NCBI GenBank assembly: GCA_003141095.1
Contig: PLKM01000031.1
Coordinates: 1 to 64,000 of the forward strand
Source: Acidimicrobiaceae bacterium
GTDB lineage: Bacteria > Actinomycetota > Acidimicrobiia > Acidimicrobiales > RAAP-2
Length of the DNA: 64,000 nucleotides
Reading direction: 5' to 3'
This document shows positions 26,116-34,671 of this stretch, piece by piece. Under the pieces are notes generated by a model. It ran no database searches, was not told the origin of the DNA, and was given only the letters and a program-made list of their open reading frames with translations. Position numbers and translations under genes: made by a program. Numbering within the stretch: position 1 is the stretch's first letter; every line of letters begins with the position of its first letter.

Positions 26116-27041
26116 CTGGTGGCCCGCGAGATCGCCGTGGCGATCTGACCAGCCAGGGCGGCGTTCGACACCACCAGGTCCTGGTTGACCCGCACGCTGC
26201 GCCCTTCGCTGAAGCGCGCGAACTCGGTGAGCAGCACCGGCGTGACATCCTTACCGGTGACGGCCAGCTGCTGCGCCCTCGCGAGAGCGCTCGTCAGGGC
26301 GTCGTCGTGGAGCTGATGGTCCAGTTGGCGGTTCTCGTCCACCGGATTCGCTACGAGAAAACCGGTGGACGAGAACCGGCGATGGTTGAGGAACGCGACG
26401 GCGGCCTCCCCGGCGTCCTCCAGCGACCAGTCCAGTTCGAAGCCGCTATCGCTTCGATAAAAGCCGGGGAATCTCTTCGTTCGAAACCCCGCAATGGCAA
26501 CGCCCAGGGAGTCGAGCCGTTCCAGGGTCGCCCCGATGTCGAGGATCGACTTCACGCCCGAGGCCACCACCAGCACCGGTGTTCGCGACATCGCCGTGAG
26601 GTCGGCGGACTCGTCAAAACTGTGAATCGCGTCACGATGCACTCCGCCGAGTCCGCCCGTCGCCATGACCTGTATGCCGACGTGATGCGCAACGGCGATG
26701 GTCCCCGCAACGGTCGTGGCACCGTCCGCACCGAGCGCGAGCGCCACGCCCAAGTCGCGGGCCGAAAGCTTGGCCGCGTGGCGAGGCGTCGACGCCAACT
26801 CCTCGAGCTGTTGGGCCGAGAGGCCGACGATGACGTTGCCGTCGAGAATGCCAATGGTCGCAGGTACCGAACCACCTTCGCGCACTGCCGCTTCGCACTG
26901 TCGGGCGACTTCCAGATTCGTCGGCGCCGGCAGGCCCTGGACGACGATGGTGGTCTCGAGAGCGACCACGCCACGGCCCTCAGAGAGCGCGGTCGCCACT
27001 TCGTCGTGCAGCAGCACCGAGGGTTCGAAAGAGTTATTCAC
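26112..27041 (-). CDS. psuG: Pseudouridine-5'-phosphate glycosidase
   Basis: 309-residue enzyme that reversibly splits the C-C bond of pseudouridine 5'-phosphate into uracil and ribose 5-phosphate. Family features: VALETTIVVQGLP with the catalytic Glu, AAKLSARDLGVAL with the Schiff-base Lys, VMATGGLGGVHRDA, VVASGVKSILDIGATLE with the second Lys, and the F-R-T-K-R-F-P-x-F-Y motif. GTG start. It is divergent from cdd with only 25 bp between start codons, so its promoter lies against or inside the cdd promoter. First gene of psuG-psuK. Confidence 0.95.
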   Translation of the reverse strand: MNNSFEPSVLLHDEVATALSEGRGVVALETTIVVQGLPAPTNLEVARQCEAAVREGGSVPATIGILDGNVIVGLSAQQLEELASTPRHAAKLSARDLGVALALGADGATTVAGTIAVAHHVGIQVMATGGLGGVHRDAIHSFDESADLTAMSRTPVLVVASGVKSILDIGATLERLDSLGVAIAGFRTKRFPGFYRSDSGFELDWSLEDAGEAAVAFLNHRRFSSTGFLVANPVDENRQLDHQLHDDALTSALARAQQLAVTGKDVTPVLLTEFARFSEGRSVRVNQDLVVSNAALAGQIATAISRATR

Positions 27042-27050
27042 GCAATGCGA

Positions 27051-27056
27051 AGTGTA
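27051..27056 (-). promoter_or_regulatory. -10 hexamer TACACT for psuG
   Basis: On the minus strand TACACT is 9 nt from the psuG GTG (27041), predicting a leader of at most a few bases. It overlaps the opposing cdd hexamer by two bases. Confidence 0.5.
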
Positions 27057-27060
27057 CTGT
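27055..27060 (+). promoter_or_regulatory. -10 hexamer TACTGT, leaderless promoter of cdd-deoA
   Basis: TACTGT is 6 nt before the cdd GTG (27067), with no ribosome binding site. It overlaps the psuG hexamer on the other strand. Confidence 0.6.
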
Positions 27061-27066
27061 TTGACC

Positions 27067-27486
27067 GTGAGTTCCCTTAATGAGATCCCCTGGGCTGAGC
27101 TTCGCGAACTGGCACGAAACGCCGCCGCCGCCTCGTACGCACCGTATTCGAAAGTTCACGTCGGGGCGGCGGGTTACACCACCGACGGTCGTTTTGCGAC
27201 CGGCGCCAACGTGGAGAACGCCAGTTACGGCCTCACGCTGTGCGCCGAGTGTTCACTCGTGAGCGATCTGATCCGCCTCGGTGGCGGGCGTCTCGCCGCG
27301 GTGGCGATCGTCGCGGGTGATCAGCAGCCCATTGCCCCGTGCGGACGCTGTCGACAGCTGTTATTCGAACACGGCGGCGGCGGACTTCTCATCGACTACG
27401 GCCTCGACGAGAGGCCCCGCCACTTGCACGAGTTGCTGCCCGACGCCTTCGGTCCCGACGATCTGAGAGCGAGGAAAAGCGCGTGA
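27067..27486 (+). CDS. cdd: Cytidine deaminase
   Basis: 139-residue zinc enzyme converting cytidine and deoxycytidine to uridine and deoxyuridine. Substrate motif GANVENASYGLTLCAE with the C-A-E (zinc Cys and catalytic Glu) and PCGRCRQLL (two zinc Cys) are complete; YAPYSKVHVGAA is the usual N-terminal signature. The frame is open far upstream inside psuG, but the conserved start (SLNEIPWAELRELARNAA) and the -10 placement fix the GTG at 27067. It overlaps deoA by 4 bp. Confidence 0.95.
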   Translation: MSSLNEIPWAELRELARNAAAASYAPYSKVHVGAAGYTTDGRFATGANVENASYGLTLCAECSLVSDLIRLGGGRLAAVAIVAGDQQPIAPCGRCRQLLFEHGGGGLLIDYGLDERPRHLHELLPDAFGPDDLRARKSA

Positions 27487-28766
27487 GCTCTTTCTCGGCG
27501 GTCGACGTCATCGCCGCGAAGCGCGACGGCGCCACGCTGAGGGACGACGCCATCGTGTGGATCCTTGACGCCTACGTGAAGGGTGACGTCGCCGAGGAAC
27601 AGATGTCCGCGCTGCTGATGGCCATTTTCTTTAACGGTCTGAACCCGCACGAACTGTTGACGTGGACCGACTGCATGATCGCGTCGGGCGAGCGCCTGAA
27701 CCTGCAGGGCCTCTCGCGTCCGACGGTTGACAAGCATTCAACGGGCGGGGTCGGCGACAAGATTTCCCTGATCCTGGCGCCGCTGGTCGCGGCGTGCGGG
27801 GCGGCGGTGCCTCAGCTGTCGGGTCGAGGACTCGGCCACACGGGTGGCACGCTCGACAAACTGGAAACCATCCCCGGCTGGCGGGCGTTTCTCACCAACG
27901 ACGAGATGCGCGATCAGCTCGAACGAGTGGGCGCGGTCATCTGCGCCGCCGGACAGGGACTCGCCCCCGTTGATCGAAAGCTGTACGCACTGCGAGACGT
28001 CACGGGAACCGTGGAGTCGATTCCGCTCATCTCCTCGTCAATCATGTCCAAGAAGATCGCCGAGGGCACCGCGGCGCTCGTGCTCGACGTGAAGGTGGGC
28101 CGCGGCGCCTTCATCAAGACCATCGACCGGGCCCGTGAACTCGCGGCCACCATGGTGTCGCTCGGTTCCAGCCACGGCGTCGCCACCGTGGCCCAGCTCA
28201 CGTCAATGGACCAGCCCCTCGGTCGGGCCGTTGGCAACGCCCTCGAGGTCACCGAATCGGTTGAAGTCCTGCACGGTCGTGGTCCGCTCGATGTTCGAGA
28301 GGTGACGCTCGGGCTTGCGCGCACCATGCTCGAACTCGTGGGCATCCACGAAGACCCCGCGGCGAAGCTGGATGACGGTTCGGCCTACGAGGTCTATCGC
28401 CAGATGATCACGGCCCAGGGTGGTGATCCAGACGCGACGCTCGAAGTCGCCGAGCTCAAGGACGTCGTGCTGTCCCCCCAGGACGGAATCGTCCAGTCCG
28501 TCGACGCCCTCAACGTTGGGGTGACCGCGTGGCGTCTGGGCGCCGGACGGGCCCGCAAGGAAGACCCCGTGAGCGCCGGGGCGGGCGTGATGTGCCTCGT
28601 TCGAGAGGGCGACTACGTCGAGGCCGGTCAGCCTCTTTTTGAACTCTTCGCGGACGATGACGATCACCTCACGAGTGGTCGCGAGAGTATCTCGCACGCC
28701 GTCACGCTCGGAGAAGAACCGGCGAGGGGCGGTCGGATTCTGCTGGAGAAGATCTCTGCGAAGTGA
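27483..28766 (+). CDS. deoA: Pyrimidine-nucleoside (thymidine) phosphorylase
   Basis: 427-residue phosphorylase splitting thymidine, deoxyuridine or uridine with phosphate into base and (deoxy)ribose-1-phosphate. Conserved: VDKHSTGGVGDKISL (phosphate and sugar site), SGRGLGHTGGTLDKLE (family signature), and LVLDVKVGRGAFIKT. The C-terminal barrel-sandwich domain is present. Length is normal. The GTG start overlaps the cdd stop (GTGA). It acts directly on the cdd product. Confidence 0.95.
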   Translation: MSSFSAVDVIAAKRDGATLRDDAIVWILDAYVKGDVAEEQMSALLMAIFFNGLNPHELLTWTDCMIASGERLNLQGLSRPTVDKHSTGGVGDKISLILAPLVAACGAAVPQLSGRGLGHTGGTLDKLETIPGWRAFLTNDEMRDQLERVGAVICAAGQGLAPVDRKLYALRDVTGTVESIPLISSSIMSKKIAEGTAALVLDVKVGRGAFIKTIDRARELAATMVSLGSSHGVATVAQLTSMDQPLGRAVGNALEVTESVEVLHGRGPLDVREVTLGLARTMLELVGIHEDPAAKLDDGSAYEVYRQMITAQGGDPDATLEVAELKDVVLSPQDGIVQSVDALNVGVTAWRLGAGRARKEDPVSAGAGVMCLVREGDYVEAGQPLFELFADDDDHLTSGRESISHAVTLGEEPARGGRILLEKISAK

Positions 28767-28780
28767 CGGGCAAGGTTGAC

Positions 28781-28786
28781 TAGCCT
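28781..28786 (+). promoter_or_regulatory. -10 hexamer TAGCCT, leaderless promoter of add
   Basis: TAGCCT is 6 nt before the add ATG (28793), within the 26-bp gap after deoA, giving add its own start in addition to read-through. Confidence 0.55.
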
Positions 28787-28792
28787 TGGCCC

Positions 28793-29884
28793 ATGCCTGG
28801 CGTCCCACTCACCCGAGAGCTGATTCAAAAGGCCCCCAAGGTGGTGCTGCACGAGCACCTTGACGGCGGCCTTCGACCGTCAACGGTGCTCGAACTGGCC
28901 CACGAGATCGGCTACAGGGGTCTGCCCACCAACGATCCCGACGAACTTCGCGACTGGTTCGTCGCTGACACGCCCGGCAGCGACCTCGTGCGCTATCTCG
29001 AGGGCTTTTCCCACACCACGGCGGTCATGCAGACCAAGGATCAGATCGAACGCGTGGCCAGTGAGGGCGCAATCGATCTCGCCCGTGATGGGGTGGTCTA
29101 CGCCGAGATTCGCTTCGCTCCCGAACTGCACACCGGACGGGGCCTGACCCTCGAGCAGATCGTCGAGGCCGTGCTCACCGGCTTCAACCACGGGGTCCAG
29201 CAAGCGGCGCTCGAGGGACACACCATCATCGTGCGAACCATCCTCTCGGCCATGCGTCAAAACAATCGCAGCGAAGAGATCGCCCGACTGGCCGTGACGT
29301 TTCGCGATGCGGGCGTCTGCGGCTTTGACATCGCGGGGCCCGAGGACGGGTTCCCGCCGACGGAGCACCTGAGCGCCTTTCACCTCATTCAGCGCGAGAA
29401 CTTTCACATGACCGTTCACGCGGGCGAGGCGTTCGGGCTTCCGTCCATCTGGGAGGCCGTCCAGTTCTGTGACGCCGAGCGCTTGGGCCACGGCGTTCGA
29501 ATCGTCGACGACATCACTCGCGTCGGTGAGCACTACGAACTGGGCCGCCTGGCGAGTTACATCCGGGACCGTCGAATCCCGCTCGAAGTGTGCCCGACGT
29601 CGAACGTGCACACCGGTGCCGCGTCCTCAATCGCGACCCACCCCATTGAGCTGCTTCGCCAGCTCAGGTTCCGTGTCACGCTCAATACCGATAACCGACT
29701 GATGAGCGGCATCACAATGAGCAGCGAGTTTGCGGCGTGCGCGGCCGCGTTCAACTGGACCTTGGACGACATGGAGTGGCTGACGCTCAACGCCGCGAAG
29801 AGTTCGTTCTTCCAATTCGACCAGCGCTTGGCGATGATCAACACGGTCATCAAGCCGGGCTACGCGGCCCTTCGCCGGGCCTAG
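28793..29884 (+). CDS. add: Adenosine deaminase
   Basis: 363-residue zinc amidohydrolase converting adenosine and deoxyadenosine to inosine and deoxyinosine. Seen: LHEHLDGGLRP (H-x-H zinc ligands), TVHAGEAFG (zinc His and catalytic Glu nearby), ERLGHGVRI (catalytic His), CPTSNVHTG and LNTDNRLMSG (zinc Asp). The products would feed the purine nucleoside phosphorylase encoded on the opposite strand. Its TAG stop overlaps the stop of the convergent mutase gene (CTAG). Confidence 0.95.
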   Translation: MPGVPLTRELIQKAPKVVLHEHLDGGLRPSTVLELAHEIGYRGLPTNDPDELRDWFVADTPGSDLVRYLEGFSHTTAVMQTKDQIERVASEGAIDLARDGVVYAEIRFAPELHTGRGLTLEQIVEAVLTGFNHGVQQAALEGHTIIVRTILSAMRQNNRSEEIARLAVTFRDAGVCGFDIAGPEDGFPPTEHLSAFHLIQRENFHMTVHAGEAFGLPSIWEAVQFCDAERLGHGVRIVDDITRVGEHYELGRLASYIRDRRIPLEVCPTSNVHTGAASSIATHPIELLRQLRFRVTLNTDNRLMSGITMSSEFAACAAAFNWTLDDMEWLTLNAAKSSFFQFDQRLAMINTVIKPGYAALRRA

Positions 29885-31539
29885 GGCTGCAGGAGCATCG
29901 CCAGATCATCGCGCACCGCGCCCAGTTGTGCCGCCGCGACGGCTCGATGCTGGCTGAGCGGCACCGCCTCATCTGGACGTGCTTTTATCTCCATGTAGGC
30001 CTTCAACTTCGGTTCGGTGCCCGACGGACGCACCACGACCCTGCCGAGAGAACCCAGTTGAAACAACACCCCGTCAGTCGGCGAGAGTCCGTTCCAACCC
30101 TTCGCGAGGTCGACGAATTCGCTTACCGCTAGTCCCCCCAACTTCGAAGGAGGGTCCGCGCGCAGTCGCTCGACAACGCCACGAATCGCGACGGCGCCGG
30201 TTGGCCCCTCGGCACGAAGTGATAGCTGACCTCCGGCGTGAACGCCGAAGCGACGCTCGATCTCGTCCAAGCGATCAAGGAGCGACTTGCCCTGTCGTGA
30301 GAGTTCGTGGGCCAAGTGGCAGATCGCGAGGGCGGCGGACATCCCGTCCTTGTCCCCCACCAGTGGATCGACGGCGAATCCCAGGGCCTCTTCGTAGCCG
30401 AAGCGGAGGACCCCGTCACCGGCCGCTCGTGAGATCCATTTGAAACCGGTCAACGTCGCGACGAAGCGAACGTTCGCGCTCTTCGCCATCTCTTCGAGCA
30501 TCGTCGACGAAACAATCGTCGTCGCCACGACATCGCGTTCGTCGGTCATCCCTTCGAGCAGCGCTGAGGCCAGCAGCCACCCGATCTCGTCACCGCGCAA
30601 CGTGCGCCATCCACCGTCGTCACGCACCGCCACCCCCAATCGGTCCGCGTCAGGGTCATTGGCGATCACCAGCGATGACGAGGTCTCGCTGGCTCGAGAC
30701 ATCGCGAGGTCCAAAGCGCCCGGCTCTTCGGGATTAGGAAATGGCAGCGTGGGAAACCGTCCGTCGGGTGCGAACTGCCTTTCGACGACCGCCACTGATC
30801 GAAAGCCTGCCCCCTCGAAAAGTGCGGTCATGATTTCGCCCCCCACACCGTGCAGCGGCGTGTACGTAATCCTCAGGCCGCTGCCCCCCGCAACGCGGAA
30901 TCTTCCGACAAAATGCTCCCGGTAGGCGTCCAGGACCTTCTCGGCCACCACGTGATGCAGCTTGCTCGATCGGTCCCCCAATACCGGAGTACCGGCGTCG
31001 CGCGCGTAACGCTCGACGATTGCGTCGTTCGGGGCGATGATCTGGCGTCCGTCGGGTCCGAACAACTTGTAACCGTTGTCCCGGGGCGGATTGTGGCTCG
31101 CGGTGATCATGATCCCCGCGCCGGCGCGCAGGGCCTTCACGCCGTAGGCCACCAAGGGCGTCGGAAGCGGGCGGGGCATCTCGTGGACCGTGACGCCGGC
31201 ACCCAGCAACACCGCGACAACCTCGTCATTGAACTTCTCGGACCCGTGTCGGGCATCGCGCCCGACGACCACGCCGCGAGAAGGCTCGACGCCGATCTCC
31301 TGCAGCCACGCGACGACTCCCTGGGTGGCGCGACGAACCGTGTAACGATTCATCCCCGCGGGGCCCGCCATCACCGGACCGCGAAGTCCCGCGGTCCCGA
31401 AACTCAAGTGCGAGGCGAAGCGACGATTCAACTCGTCCTCGTTGCCCTCGTCCAGCAGTTGACGAAGGGTCGATCGATCCCCTTCATCAGGATCGTTGGT
31501 AATCCACTCCTCGACGTGGCGAATCAGCTCTGGGTTCAC
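29881..31539 (-). CDS. Phosphohexomutase/phosphopentomutase (PgcA/PmmB type)
   Basis: 552-residue alpha-D-phosphohexomutase superfamily enzyme. Catalytic serine loop TASHNPPRDNGYKLFG, metal loop NDPDADRLG, sugar-binding FGYEEALGF and phosphate-binding RPSGTEPKLKAYME are all intact. Length matches the PGM2/PmmB branch, whose members include phosphopentomutases. Translationally coupled to punA (GTGA overlap) and set in a nucleoside gene cluster, it most likely interconverts (deoxy)ribose-1-phosphate and (deoxy)ribose-5-phosphate, linking the phosphorylases to deoC; phosphogluco- or phosphomannomutase activity is the alternative. Confidence 0.9.
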   Translation of the reverse strand: MNPELIRHVEEWITNDPDEGDRSTLRQLLDEGNEDELNRRFASHLSFGTAGLRGPVMAGPAGMNRYTVRRATQGVVAWLQEIGVEPSRGVVVGRDARHGSEKFNDEVVAVLLGAGVTVHEMPRPLPTPLVAYGVKALRAGAGIMITASHNPPRDNGYKLFGPDGRQIIAPNDAIVERYARDAGTPVLGDRSSKLHHVVAEKVLDAYREHFVGRFRVAGGSGLRITYTPLHGVGGEIMTALFEGAGFRSVAVVERQFAPDGRFPTLPFPNPEEPGALDLAMSRASETSSSLVIANDPDADRLGVAVRDDGGWRTLRGDEIGWLLASALLEGMTDERDVVATTIVSSTMLEEMAKSANVRFVATLTGFKWISRAAGDGVLRFGYEEALGFAVDPLVGDKDGMSAALAICHLAHELSRQGKSLLDRLDEIERRFGVHAGGQLSLRAEGPTGAVAIRGVVERLRADPPSKLGGLAVSEFVDLAKGWNGLSPTDGVLFQLGSLGRVVVRPSGTEPKLKAYMEIKARPDEAVPLSQHRAVAAAQLGAVRDDLAMLLQP

Positions 31540-32354
31540 AGGACCCGCACGAGTTGACTCAGCAGTGCCCCGAGCGGGCCAGAGGCGTTCTGGCCCGCCT
31601 CGAGCACCTCCGAATGATTGAGCGGCGCCGACGAGACCCCCGCCGCCAAGTTCGAGATCAGGCTGAGGCCCAGGACCTCCGCGCCGAGATGACGCGCCGC
31701 GATCGCTTCGAGCACCGTGGACATCCCCACCAGCGTCGCGCCCATCGACTTGGCCATGGTGATCTCGGCGGGGGTTTCGTAGTGAGGTCCACGAAAGCCC
31801 GCGTAGACGCCTTCACCAAGAGCCGGTGCCGCGTGCTTCACCACGCCGCGCAGGCGAGCGCTGTAGAGGTCGGTCAGGTCGACGAAGCGTGCACCGTATC
31901 CCTCGGGCGGCGCCGCGCCCTCCATGGGCGAGGTCGACGTGAGATTAATGTGGTCGCGAATGACCACGACGGTGCCGGCGCCCTGGGCGGGGTCGATGCC
32001 ACCGCAGGCGTTGGTGAGGACAATCGTCTTGGCCCCCGCGGCGACGACGGTGCGCACCGGATGAACCACTTGGTGGGCGGTATTGCCCTCGTAGAGATGT
32101 ACGCGCCCCGCCACCAGGGCGACCCTTCGTCCGTTCACGTCGAGCGAGACGATCTGACCACTGTGGCCGGCGACGGTGGGCGCGACGAAACCAGAGAGCG
32201 TTGACGTGGGAACTTCGCTCGTGGGCGTGCCGAGCGCCGCGGCACCCTCCTTCCAACCCGATCCCAGGACAATGGCGATGTCGTAGGCGTCGAACCCGCT
32301 CTTCTCGCGGAGCTCATTCGCCGCGAGCTGGGCCAATTCGTAGGGATTCGTCAT
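31536..32354 (-). CDS. punA: Purine-nucleoside phosphorylase
   Basis: 272-residue trimeric-type PNP splitting inosine, guanosine and deoxy forms. Seen: VLGSGWKEGA, GHSGQIV and GRVHLYEG (phosphate-binding His), TNACGGID, GFRGPHYETPAEI, GMSTVLEAIAARHLGAEVLG (most relatives have P after STV) and SNLAAG with the Asn that reads 6-oxopurines. The ATG at 32354 shares a base with the upstream stop (TGATG), favouring it over the longer frame from 32375. Confidence 0.95.
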   Translation of the reverse strand: MTNPYELAQLAANELREKSGFDAYDIAIVLGSGWKEGAAALGTPTSEVPTSTLSGFVAPTVAGHSGQIVSLDVNGRRVALVAGRVHLYEGNTAHQVVHPVRTVVAAGAKTIVLTNACGGIDPAQGAGTVVVIRDHINLTSTSPMEGAAPPEGYGARFVDLTDLYSARLRGVVKHAAPALGEGVYAGFRGPHYETPAEITMAKSMGATLVGMSTVLEAIAARHLGAEVLGLSLISNLAAGVSSAPLNHSEVLEAGQNASGPLGALLSQLVRVL

Positions 32355-33211
32355 CACTGTCCAATCGTGTGCCATACGGTCGATGTCTCGATGAAGGCGC
32401 GTAGTCGGCGAGTCGAGTCGGCGCCATCGCCGTCGCGGGGACGAAACACTCGCTTGATCGAAGAAGCGGCGGCGGCGTTGAGATCGTTCGCCGCGTCACC
32501 GGTGACGCCAGAGAGATCGATACCGTCAACGTCTTCGTGCGACGCCAGCGTGGGGGCGAGCTCACTGGTGATTCCGGTCACGACGTTCAGCACGCCCGCC
32601 GGGAAGTCCGAGGTGGCGCTCATTTCACCCAGCAGCACGCCCGGGATCGGGCGTCGTTCGCTCGCCACCACGATCACGGCGTTGCCGGCGGCGATGGGGG
32701 CGAGCGCCGCGTCGACGAAACCCTCCAGCGACGACTCCTGTGACGCGATGATGCCGACGACGCCGCTCGGGATCGGGAGCGAGAAATTGAAGAACGGACC
32801 CGCCACCGGATTTGCTCCGCCGTATACCTGGGCAATCTTGTCGGTCCAGCCCGCGTACCAGACCACTCGGTCAATCGCGCGCGCGACGCTCCTCTCCGCT
32901 TTCTTGATGCTGAGTCCCTCGGCGAGGGCGACGTGTTCTGCGAGCTCCGCCCGACGTGCTTCAGCCATTTCAGCGAGACGGTAGATGACCTGGCCGCGGT
33001 TGTACGCGCTCGAACCCCACCACTTGACCTGCGCAACTCGAGCGGCCGCCACCGCGTCTCGAAGGTCCTTGCGTGAACCCTGGGCCATGTTCGCTACGAA
33101 CTCGCCACCCGCGGAGGCGACTTCGTAACTGCGGCCCGACTCCGAGCGCGGAAAAGCCCCGTTGATGAGCAGCTTGTAGGTCTTTCGAACGTCGAGACGA
33201 CTGTCAGACAT
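32354..33211 (-). CDS. Aldehyde dehydrogenase homologue lacking catalytic residues
   Basis: 285-residue protein aligned by eye with the N-terminal and coenzyme-binding parts of ALDH (YKLLINGAFPRSESGRSYEV, then DRVVWYAGWTDKIAQVYGG, then GVLNVVTG). It stops short: there is no E-L-G-G-K glutamate motif and no catalytic Cys. The usual P-W-N-F-P-L segment is replaced by ASQESSLEG, and the NAD-binding Lys of KPAE by VASERR. It overlaps the true ALDH by 8 bp and punA by 1 bp, so it is kept in the operon and coupled in translation. It may be a regulatory or scaffolding partner; not an obvious pseudogene, as the frame is clean. Confidence 0.75.
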   Translation of the reverse strand: MSDSRLDVRKTYKLLINGAFPRSESGRSYEVASAGGEFVANMAQGSRKDLRDAVAAARVAQVKWWGSSAYNRGQVIYRLAEMAEARRAELAEHVALAEGLSIKKAERSVARAIDRVVWYAGWTDKIAQVYGGANPVAGPFFNFSLPIPSGVVGIIASQESSLEGFVDAALAPIAAGNAVIVVASERRPIPGVLLGEMSATSDFPAGVLNVVTGITSELAPTLASHEDVDGIDLSGVTGDAANDLNAAAASSIKRVFRPRDGDGADSTRRLRAFIETSTVWHTIGQ

Positions 33212-34670
33212 CGAGGTACGCCTCCAGACCGTGACGCCCGCCTTCGCGGCCAAATCCTGATTCGCGAACGCCACCGAAGGGACTCGTCGGATCGAAACGG
33301 TTGTAGGTGTTCGCCCAGATCACGCCGGCGCGCAGTCGCTGGGCGACCCAGAGGGTTCGACTCCCCTTCTCGCTCCAGACGCCGCACGCGAGCCCGTAAC
33401 TGGAGTTGTTGGCTTTGGCGACCGCTTCTTCGGGAGTGCGGAACGTCAGCACCGAAAGGACCGGTCCGAAGATCTCCTCGCGAGCGATGCGGTGGGACTG
33501 GGACACGTCGGCGAACACCGTGGGCGCGAACCAGTAGCCCTTGTCGGGGAGCTCGCACGAACTCGTGTAGCGCGTCGCGCCCTCGCCCTCGCCGAACGCG
33601 GTGAGCTCTTGGATGCGGGCCAGTTGGGCGGCCGAATTGATCGCTCCCACGTCGGTGTTCTTGTCCATCGGGTCACCGACACGCAGCTGCTCCACGCGAC
33701 GGACCAGTCGGCGAAGGACTTCGTCGGCGACCGACTCTTGCACGAGGAGCCGCGAACCGGCGCAACAAACGTGACCCTGGTTGAAGAAGATCCCGTCAAT
33801 GACGCCTTCGATCATCTCGTCAATCGGAGCGTCTTCGAAGACAATGTTTGCGCCCTTGCCGCCGAGTTCGAGGGTGAGTCGCTTCTGACTTGACGCGACG
33901 CGCTGTTGAATCAGTCGGCCCACGGCGGTCGAACCGGTGAAGGCTATCTTGTCCACTCCGGCGTGCTCAACCAGCGCGGCGCCCGTCGAACCGTCACCGG
34001 TGACGATATTGACGACCCCCGGTGGCAGCTCGGCCTGCTGGAGGATCTCGGCGAGCAACAAGGCGCTGAGCGGGGTCGTCTCGGCGGGCTTCAAAACGCA
34101 CGTGTTACCCGCTGCGAGCGCCGGTGCGAGCTTCCACGCGGCCATCAAGAGCGGGAAGTTCCATGGGATGATCTGACCCGCGACGCCAATGGGCCGGGGG
34201 TTCGCCCCGAATCCCGCGTGGCCGAGCTTGTCCGCCCAGCCGGCGTAGTAGAAGAAATGGGCCGCGGCCAGGGGAATGTCGATGTCGCGCGATTCGCGAA
34301 TGGGCTTTCCGTTGTCGAGGGTCTCCACGACCGCCAACTCACGGGCCCTCTCCTGGATCAACCGAGCAATGCGAAAGAGGTACTTCGAACGCTCGGCCCC
34401 GGTGGTCTTGGACCACACCGTCTCGTAGGCGCGGCGGGCCGCTTGGACTGCGTGGTCCACGTCGGCGTTGCTCGCCTGGGCGACCGTCGCCAAAACCTCC
34501 TCGTTCGCCGGATTGAGTGTGACGAACTGCTCGTGCTGCGAAGGGTCGCTGAACGAACCATCGATGAACAGCCCGTAACTCGACTTGAGCCGGGCAATCG
34601 ACGCCGACTCGGGAGCCGGGTCGTACTCGAGTGAACCCAATCGCGAGTTCGCCGGAATCTTCTCCGTCAT
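33204..34670 (-). CDS. NAD(P)-dependent aldehyde dehydrogenase
   Basis: 488-residue ALDH. IIPWNFPLLMAAWKLAPALA, LKPAETTPLSALL, TGSTAVGRLI, LELGGKGANIVFEDA (general-base Glu) and FNQGHVCCAGSRL (catalytic Cys) are intact, and EIFGPVLSV is near the C-terminus. Placed between deoC and nucleoside genes, it probably oxidises the acetaldehyde released by DeoC to acetate. Start taken at the ATG 34670, one base after the deoC stop; an upstream ATG at 34691 lies inside deoC. The following gene is an inactive-looking paralogue. Confidence 0.92.
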   Translation of the reverse strand: MTEKIPANSRLGSLEYDPAPESASIARLKSSYGLFIDGSFSDPSQHEQFVTLNPANEEVLATVAQASNADVDHAVQAARRAYETVWSKTTGAERSKYLFRIARLIQERARELAVVETLDNGKPIRESRDIDIPLAAAHFFYYAGWADKLGHAGFGANPRPIGVAGQIIPWNFPLLMAAWKLAPALAAGNTCVLKPAETTPLSALLLAEILQQAELPPGVVNIVTGDGSTGAALVEHAGVDKIAFTGSTAVGRLIQQRVASSQKRLTLELGGKGANIVFEDAPIDEMIEGVIDGIFFNQGHVCCAGSRLLVQESVADEVLRRLVRRVEQLRVGDPMDKNTDVGAINSAAQLARIQELTAFGEGEGATRYTSSCELPDKGYWFAPTVFADVSQSHRIAREEIFGPVLSVLTFRTPEEAVAKANNSSYGLACGVWSEKGSRTLWVAQRLRAGVIWANTYNRFDPTSPFGGVRESGFGREGGRHGLEAYLDV

Positions 34671-34671
34671 G

